A DNA stretch of 48,906 nucleotides from Planctomycetota bacterium (GTDB lineage: Bacteria > Planctomycetota > Phycisphaerae > SM23-33 > FEN-1343): the NCBI GenBank assembly GCA_012514895.1, contig JAAYZK010000228.1, positions 1 to 48,906 on the forward strand, in the 5' to 3' direction. This document shows, piece by piece, positions 44,044-48,906 of the stretch. The position numbers and the translations under genes are program-made. Numbering within the stretch: the first letter of the stretch is position 1; each line of letters begins with the position of its first letter. The notes under the pieces were generated by a model, which saw only the letters and a program-made list of their open reading frames with translations, was not told where the DNA came from and made no database searches.

Positions 44044-45076
44044 AGGCGACCTGCTGCGGCGCTGCCCGCGGATCCTGATCGTCGAGGACGACGCCGACCA
44101 TCGCGAGCTGATCGCCGACGCGCTGCAGATCTACTTCGACGGCGCCGCCGACGACCGCATCGTCTGCGTCGGCACCGCCGCCGCGTGCCGGAAGCTCGAC
44201 CCCAACGCCTTCGACGTCATCCTGCTGGACTACAACCTGCCCGACGCGACCGGGTTGGACGTGCTGGAACGCTTTGCCGCCGTCAGCGACGTGCCGATCA
44301 TCTTCGTCACCGGCGAGAACGTCATCGAGACGGCCAGCAAGGCGGTCCACATGGGGGCGCAGGACTACATCATCAAGCTGGGCGACTACCTCTTCGCCAT
44401 CCCGCTGGTCGTCGAGAAGAACATCCGCCAGCACCGCATCCGCCAGGAGAACCGCCGCCTCCAGCAGGAGCTCCAGGCCACCGTCGAGGAGGTCCGCGTC
44501 AAGAACCTCCAGCTCAAGGAGTCGCTGGCCCGGCTGCACCGCATGGCCACCACCGACTACCTGACCGACCTGACCAACCGGCGGCACTTCGCCGAGGAGC
44601 TGGAGCGATGCTTCGGCGAGGCGAGGCGGTACGAGTTCGACCTGACGTGCGTGATGATGGACCTGGACCACTACAAGACCTTCAACGACACGCTGGGCCA
44701 CCAGATGGGCGACAAGATCCTCGTCGCCACCGCCCGGGCCATCCGCGCCACCCTCCGCGCCAGCGACGTCGCCGCGCGGTACGGGGGGGACGAGTTCGTC
44801 CTGCTGCTGCCCCACACCTCCATCGATCTGGCCGTCACCGTCACCCAGCGCATCAGCGACCAGATCGCCGCCTGGCGCGCCCAGTACACCCACGTCGGAC
44901 GCGAATTGACCCTCTCGATGGGCCTGGCCAACCTCCACCGCGACAACCCCGCCTCCGCCGACGCCCTGCTCTGCATGGCCGACCAGGCCCTCTACGCCGC
45001 CAAGCAGGCCGGCCGCAACCGCCTGGTGATCTACGGCGACCTGAAGAAGACCGAGGGCGTGAGGCTCGAGGTCTGA
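44018..45076 (+). CDS. Receiver-GGDEF diguanylate cyclase
   Basis: A 352-residue response regulator. Receiver: IVEDDADHRE (Glu23-Asp25), phosphoacceptor Asp71 in VILLDYNLPDATG, Thr98 and Lys120. After a coiled-coil linker (about 135-175) the GGDEF domain has GGDEF at 256-260 and an I-site RASD at 247-250 for product inhibition. It makes c-di-GMP when phosphorylated. No EAL domain. Confidence 0.93.
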   Translation: MAPQPHLPEGDLLRRCPRILIVEDDADHRELIADALQIYFDGAADDRIVCVGTAAACRKLDPNAFDVILLDYNLPDATGLDVLERFAAVSDVPIIFVTGENVIETASKAVHMGAQDYIIKLGDYLFAIPLVVEKNIRQHRIRQENRRLQQELQATVEEVRVKNLQLKESLARLHRMATTDYLTDLTNRRHFAEELERCFGEARRYEFDLTCVMMDLDHYKTFNDTLGHQMGDKILVATARAIRATLRASDVAARYGGDEFVLLLPHTSIDLAVTVTQRISDQIAAWRAQYTHVGRELTLSMGLANLHRDNPASADALLCMADQALYAAKQAGRNRLVIYGDLKKTEGVRLEV

Positions 45077-45101
45077 GAGGCGACAGACCCCGCAGCCCGG
45101 A

Positions 45102-45317
45102 TCACGTCCCCTCGCGCGCGTACTCCAGCCACGCCATCTGGATCGCCTCGAGGATTCCTTCGCCGCCGGCGTGCGGATCGTCGGCGAACGCCTCCAGGTC
45201 CAGCACCCGCTGCCGCAGGTCCGTGAAGCGGACCTTCAGCGGGTCCTGGTCGGGGTACGCCTGGGAAAGCTGGTAGCCGATCTCGTCGGCGTCGGTCCAT
45301 TTCAGCGCCGCCATCAT
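45102..45317 (-). CDS. iscX: IscX-like Fe-S assembly modulator
   Basis: A 71-residue acidic protein with [34 protein letters not shown] and [15 protein letters not shown], matching IscX. It binds IscS and iron and tunes cysteine desulfurase activity (family knowledge). Start ATGATG at 45317/45314; the first overlaps the fdx stop and follows AAGGAG. Last gene of the isc operon. Confidence 0.9.
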   Translation of the reverse strand: MMAALKWTDADEIGYQLSQAYPDQDPLKVRFTDLRQRVLDLEAFADDPHAGGEGILEAIQMAWLEYAREGT

Positions 45318-45667
45318 TCCGACTCCTTGGCCGCGTTGCGGTTCCAGTCCGGCACGCGGACGGTGACGTCGCCGCCCACGACGGCCTGGCAGGCCAGGCG
45401 GCTGCGGACGGTGTTGCCGGGGGCCAGCTCGACGCGGTCCAGCTCCTCGTCGGCGGCCTCGCTGAGGTTCTCCCAGCCGGACTCGACGATGACGTGGCAC
45501 GTGCTGCACGCCCCCACGCCGCCGCAGGTGTGTTCGATCGGGACCCCGTGCGCCAGGGCGATGTCCAGCAGGCTCCCGGGACGGCCGTGATGGCCGTACG
45601 GATACTCCGCCGGGTCCACCTGGACCGTCACGCCCGCAGGCTCGAACGTTACGTTGTACCGGGCCAT
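45314..45667 (-). CDS. fdx: [2Fe-2S] ferredoxin of the isc operon
   Basis: A 117-residue adrenodoxin-type ferredoxin with Cys48, Cys54, Cys57 ([14 protein letters not shown]) and Cys93 (RLACQAVV). It supplies electrons for cluster assembly on IscU. Lies 3 bases after hscA. Slightly longer N-terminus ([13 protein letters not shown]) than in E. coli. Confidence 0.92.
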   Translation of the reverse strand: MARYNVTFEPAGVTVQVDPAEYPYGHHGRPGSLLDIALAHGVPIEHTCGGVGACSTCHVIVESGWENLSEAADEELDRVELAPGNTVRSRLACQAVVGGDVTVRVPDWNRNAAKESE

Positions 45668-45670
45668 GAT

Positions 45671-47509
<1,839 letters not shown>

Positions 47510-47523
47510 GGAGGCAGCTCCCC

Positions 47524-48171
47524 TCAGCCCTTGGCGGCGCTGATCAGCTTGCGGATGTAGCTGATGGCGTTGAGGTGCCGGCGGAGGCGCTTGAGCTCGT
47601 CCTGGCGGACGGCCTCGCACCCGACGGTCGTGTCGAAGCGCCCGTACAGTTCGCCCAGCGTCTCCAGCATCGCCCGGTAACGCCCGTCCAGCTCGCCGGC
47701 GAGGCGCCCCAGCGTGGCGGCGTCGCCGTCGGCGCGGGCGTCGTGGATCCGCTCCTGCAGTTCGGCCACCTCCGGCAGGAAGCCCTCCGGCGTCGAGCGG
47801 TCCTCGGCGCTGGCCGGGCCGCCCAGCAGGCCCAGCAGGTACTCGGCGCGGCCGACGGGGTCGCTGAGCGTCCGCCAGGCGTCATTGACGGCCGAGGAGA
47901 CATTCAGGGCCAGCTCGGCCACCTCGGGCGAGTCGCCCGCGTGGAAGTCCGGGTGCGCGTGGCGATTGAGCGCCAGGAACCGCCGGCGCAGCTCCGCCAT
48001 GTCCAGGTCGTACCGCCGCGGCACGCCCAGCAGCGTGAAGTAGTCGGTCGGCGCGCTGACAGGGTTCAGCGCGTGGCAGTAATCGCACACCACGGCCTGG
48101 TTCAGTTCGCGGTCGCACGCGATGCACTTGGCCGGGACGGCCGACGCGTTGTCGCCGGCGTTGGTCGCCAT
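47524..48171 (-). CDS. hscB: HscB, J-protein co-chaperone with N-terminal zinc motif
   Basis: A 215-residue J-domain protein. Cys16-x2-Cys19 and Cys29-x2-Cys32 form an N-terminal tetracysteine zinc motif, as in eukaryotic HSCB and not in E. coli Hsc[16 protein letters not shown] starts the J-domain and HPD lies at 73-75 ([10 protein letters not shown]). The C-terminal helices form the IscU-binding domain ([11 protein letters not shown]). It stimulates HscA. Confidence 0.92.
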   Translation of the reverse strand: MATNAGDNASAVPAKCIACDRELNQAVVCDYCHALNPVSAPTDYFTLLGVPRRYDLDMAELRRRFLALNRHAHPDFHAGDSPEVAELALNVSSAVNDAWRTLSDPVGRAEYLLGLLGGPASAEDRSTPEGFLPEVAELQERIHDARADGDAATLGRLAGELDGRYRAMLETLGELYGRFDTTVGCEAVRQDELKRLRRHLNAISYIRKLISAAKG

Positions 48172-48178
48172 GACGCAC

Positions 48179-48508
48179 CTACGCCTGGAAGCTGGCGCCG
48201 CAGCCGCAACTGGCCTTGGCGTTGGGGTTGTTGAAGACGAAGCCCCCGCCGAGCATCCTGTCGCTGTAGTCGACCTCGGTGCCGTTGAGGTACAGGTAGC
48301 TCTTGGGGTCGCAGACCACCTCGACGTCGTGCGAGCGGAAGACCTCGTCGCCGGCGACGGGCCCGTTGCACAGGTCGAGCTGGTACGAGAAGCCGCTGCA
48401 GCCCCCGCCCTTGACGGCAACCCGCAGGCAGGGCGCGCCCGCCACGCCGTTCTTCGTCGCCACGGCCTTGACCTGCTCGGCCGCGTGTTCGGTCAGTGTG
48501 ATAGCCAT
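48179..48508 (-). CDS. iscA: IscA A-type Fe-S carrier
   Basis: A 109-residue A-type carrier with Cys37 (GGGCSGFSYQL) and the C-terminal pair Cys101 and Cys103 (CGCGASFQA). It carries Fe or Fe-S to target proteins. Lies 7 bases before hscB and 62 after iscU. Confidence 0.93.
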   Translation of the reverse strand: MAITLTEHAAEQVKAVATKNGVAGAPCLRVAVKGGGCSGFSYQLDLCNGPVAGDEVFRSHDVEVVCDPKSYLYLNGTEVDYSDRMLGGGFVFNNPNAKASCGCGASFQA

Positions 48509-48570
48509 TGTTGATCTCCTGACTCACCGCTCCCCGACGGGGAGCGATCCGTTCAGTCCGTTGTCACGCC

Positions 48571-48906
48571 TCAAGCCTTCGTGGTTCCAACATTCACCTG
48601 GACCGGCCCGCAGCTCCTGCCGTTCTTGCGCTTCCAGTCCTCGATCGCCGCCTTGACCGCATCCTCGGCCAGGACGGAGCAGTGGATCTTCACCGGCGGC
48701 AGCGAGAGTTCCTCGACGATGTCGGTGTTTCGAAGCTGGGTGGCCTCGTCGATGGTGCGGCCCTTGAGCCATTCGGTCGCCAGCGAGCTGGAGGCGATGG
48801 CCGAGCCGCACCCGAAGGTCTTGAACTTCGCGTCGACGATCCGCCCGTCGGCGGAGACCTGGATCTGCAGCTTCATCACGTCGCCGCACTCGGGGGCGCC
48901 GACGAT
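48571..48906 (-). CDS. iscU: IscU Fe-S scaffold, 5' end cut by the window
   Basis: The C-terminal 111 codons of IscU: IVGAPECGDVMKLQIQV (first cluster Cys), KFKTFGCGSAIASSS (second Cys), LPPVKIHCSVLAEDA (HscA-binding motif and third Cys), and a tail. Start lies beyond 48906; iscS and iscR are likely upstream of it. Scaffold on which clusters are built. Confidence 0.95.
   Translation of the reverse strand: MVGAPECGDVMKLQIQVSADGRIVDAKFKTFGCGSAIASSSLATEWLKGRTIDEATQLRNTDIVEELSLPPVKIHCSVLAEDAVKAAIEDWKRKNGRSCGPVQVNVGTTKA

Overview
The window is about 70% GC and carries roughly 45 protein genes. It suggests a member of the Planctomycetota, probably a Phycisphaerae-like lineage. This is an inference from several hallmarks together: a PEP-CTERM-tailed protein, a Tat-exported sulfatase, a dockerin-tailed deacetylase, a block of membrane proteins with an N-terminal CxxCGYxLRGL zinc knuckle, an LPS Kdo transferase, and dispersed palindromic repeats built on the phrase 'ggatttcg'. 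No rRNA, tRNA, CRISPR array, insertion sequence or phage module was seen.

Region 1 (1-9929): a nucleoside hydrolase, a PEBP-like protein, a MarC transporter and a DksA/TraR protein come first. They are followed by a complete nine-gene operon in the order atpD-C-Q-R-B-E-F-A-G, the N-type (originally called Na+-type) rotary ATPase. It has no separate delta gene; the C-terminus of the long b subunit looks delta-like. Region 2 (10009-23523): mostly secreted or carbohydrate-related genes, namely a PEP-CTERM protein, a dockerin-tailed polysaccharide deacetylase, a DUF2231-like membrane protein, an orphan HicB-like protein, a GNAT / GH140-like glycosidase / sulfatase run, a frameshifted double-ACT regulator, a large lipoprotein, an EamA exporter and MltA. 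Region 3 (23766-27600): four tandem zinc-knuckle membrane paralogs and the stump of a fifth. Region 4 (27570-32134): a small lipoprotein, then a gene run with the siroheme-dependent heme enzymes AhbC and AhbD, a catalytically dead S41-type protein and a CIA30-type lipoprotein. This points to a siroheme-to-heme route, common in anaerobes.

Region 5 (32380-38621): an FHA-GAF histidine kinase, waaA-proB, an M20 dipeptidase, and rplU with its own promoter, leader hairpin and terminator. Region 6 (38622-41996) is the least ordinary stretch. It holds a candidate independent ncRNA of about 320 nt on the minus strand, with a consensus -35 box and a very strong terminator. Next come a tandem pair of 50-nt foldable elements, a degenerate receiver protein, a long palindromic repeat, and a receiver-less sigma-54 activator whose promoter contains a dyad. 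Region 7 (41997-45076) is an overlapping histidine kinase / response regulator / diguanylate cyclase operon. Region 8 (45102-48906, minus strand) is an isc operon, iscU-iscA-hscB-hscA-fdx-iscX, with iscU running off the window edge.

The best candidates for something undescribed are the minus-strand RNA near 38934-39290 and its neighbouring elements, the zinc-knuckle paralog array, the pseudo-protease beside the heme genes, and a 37-nt promoter-like element shared by two unrelated genes.
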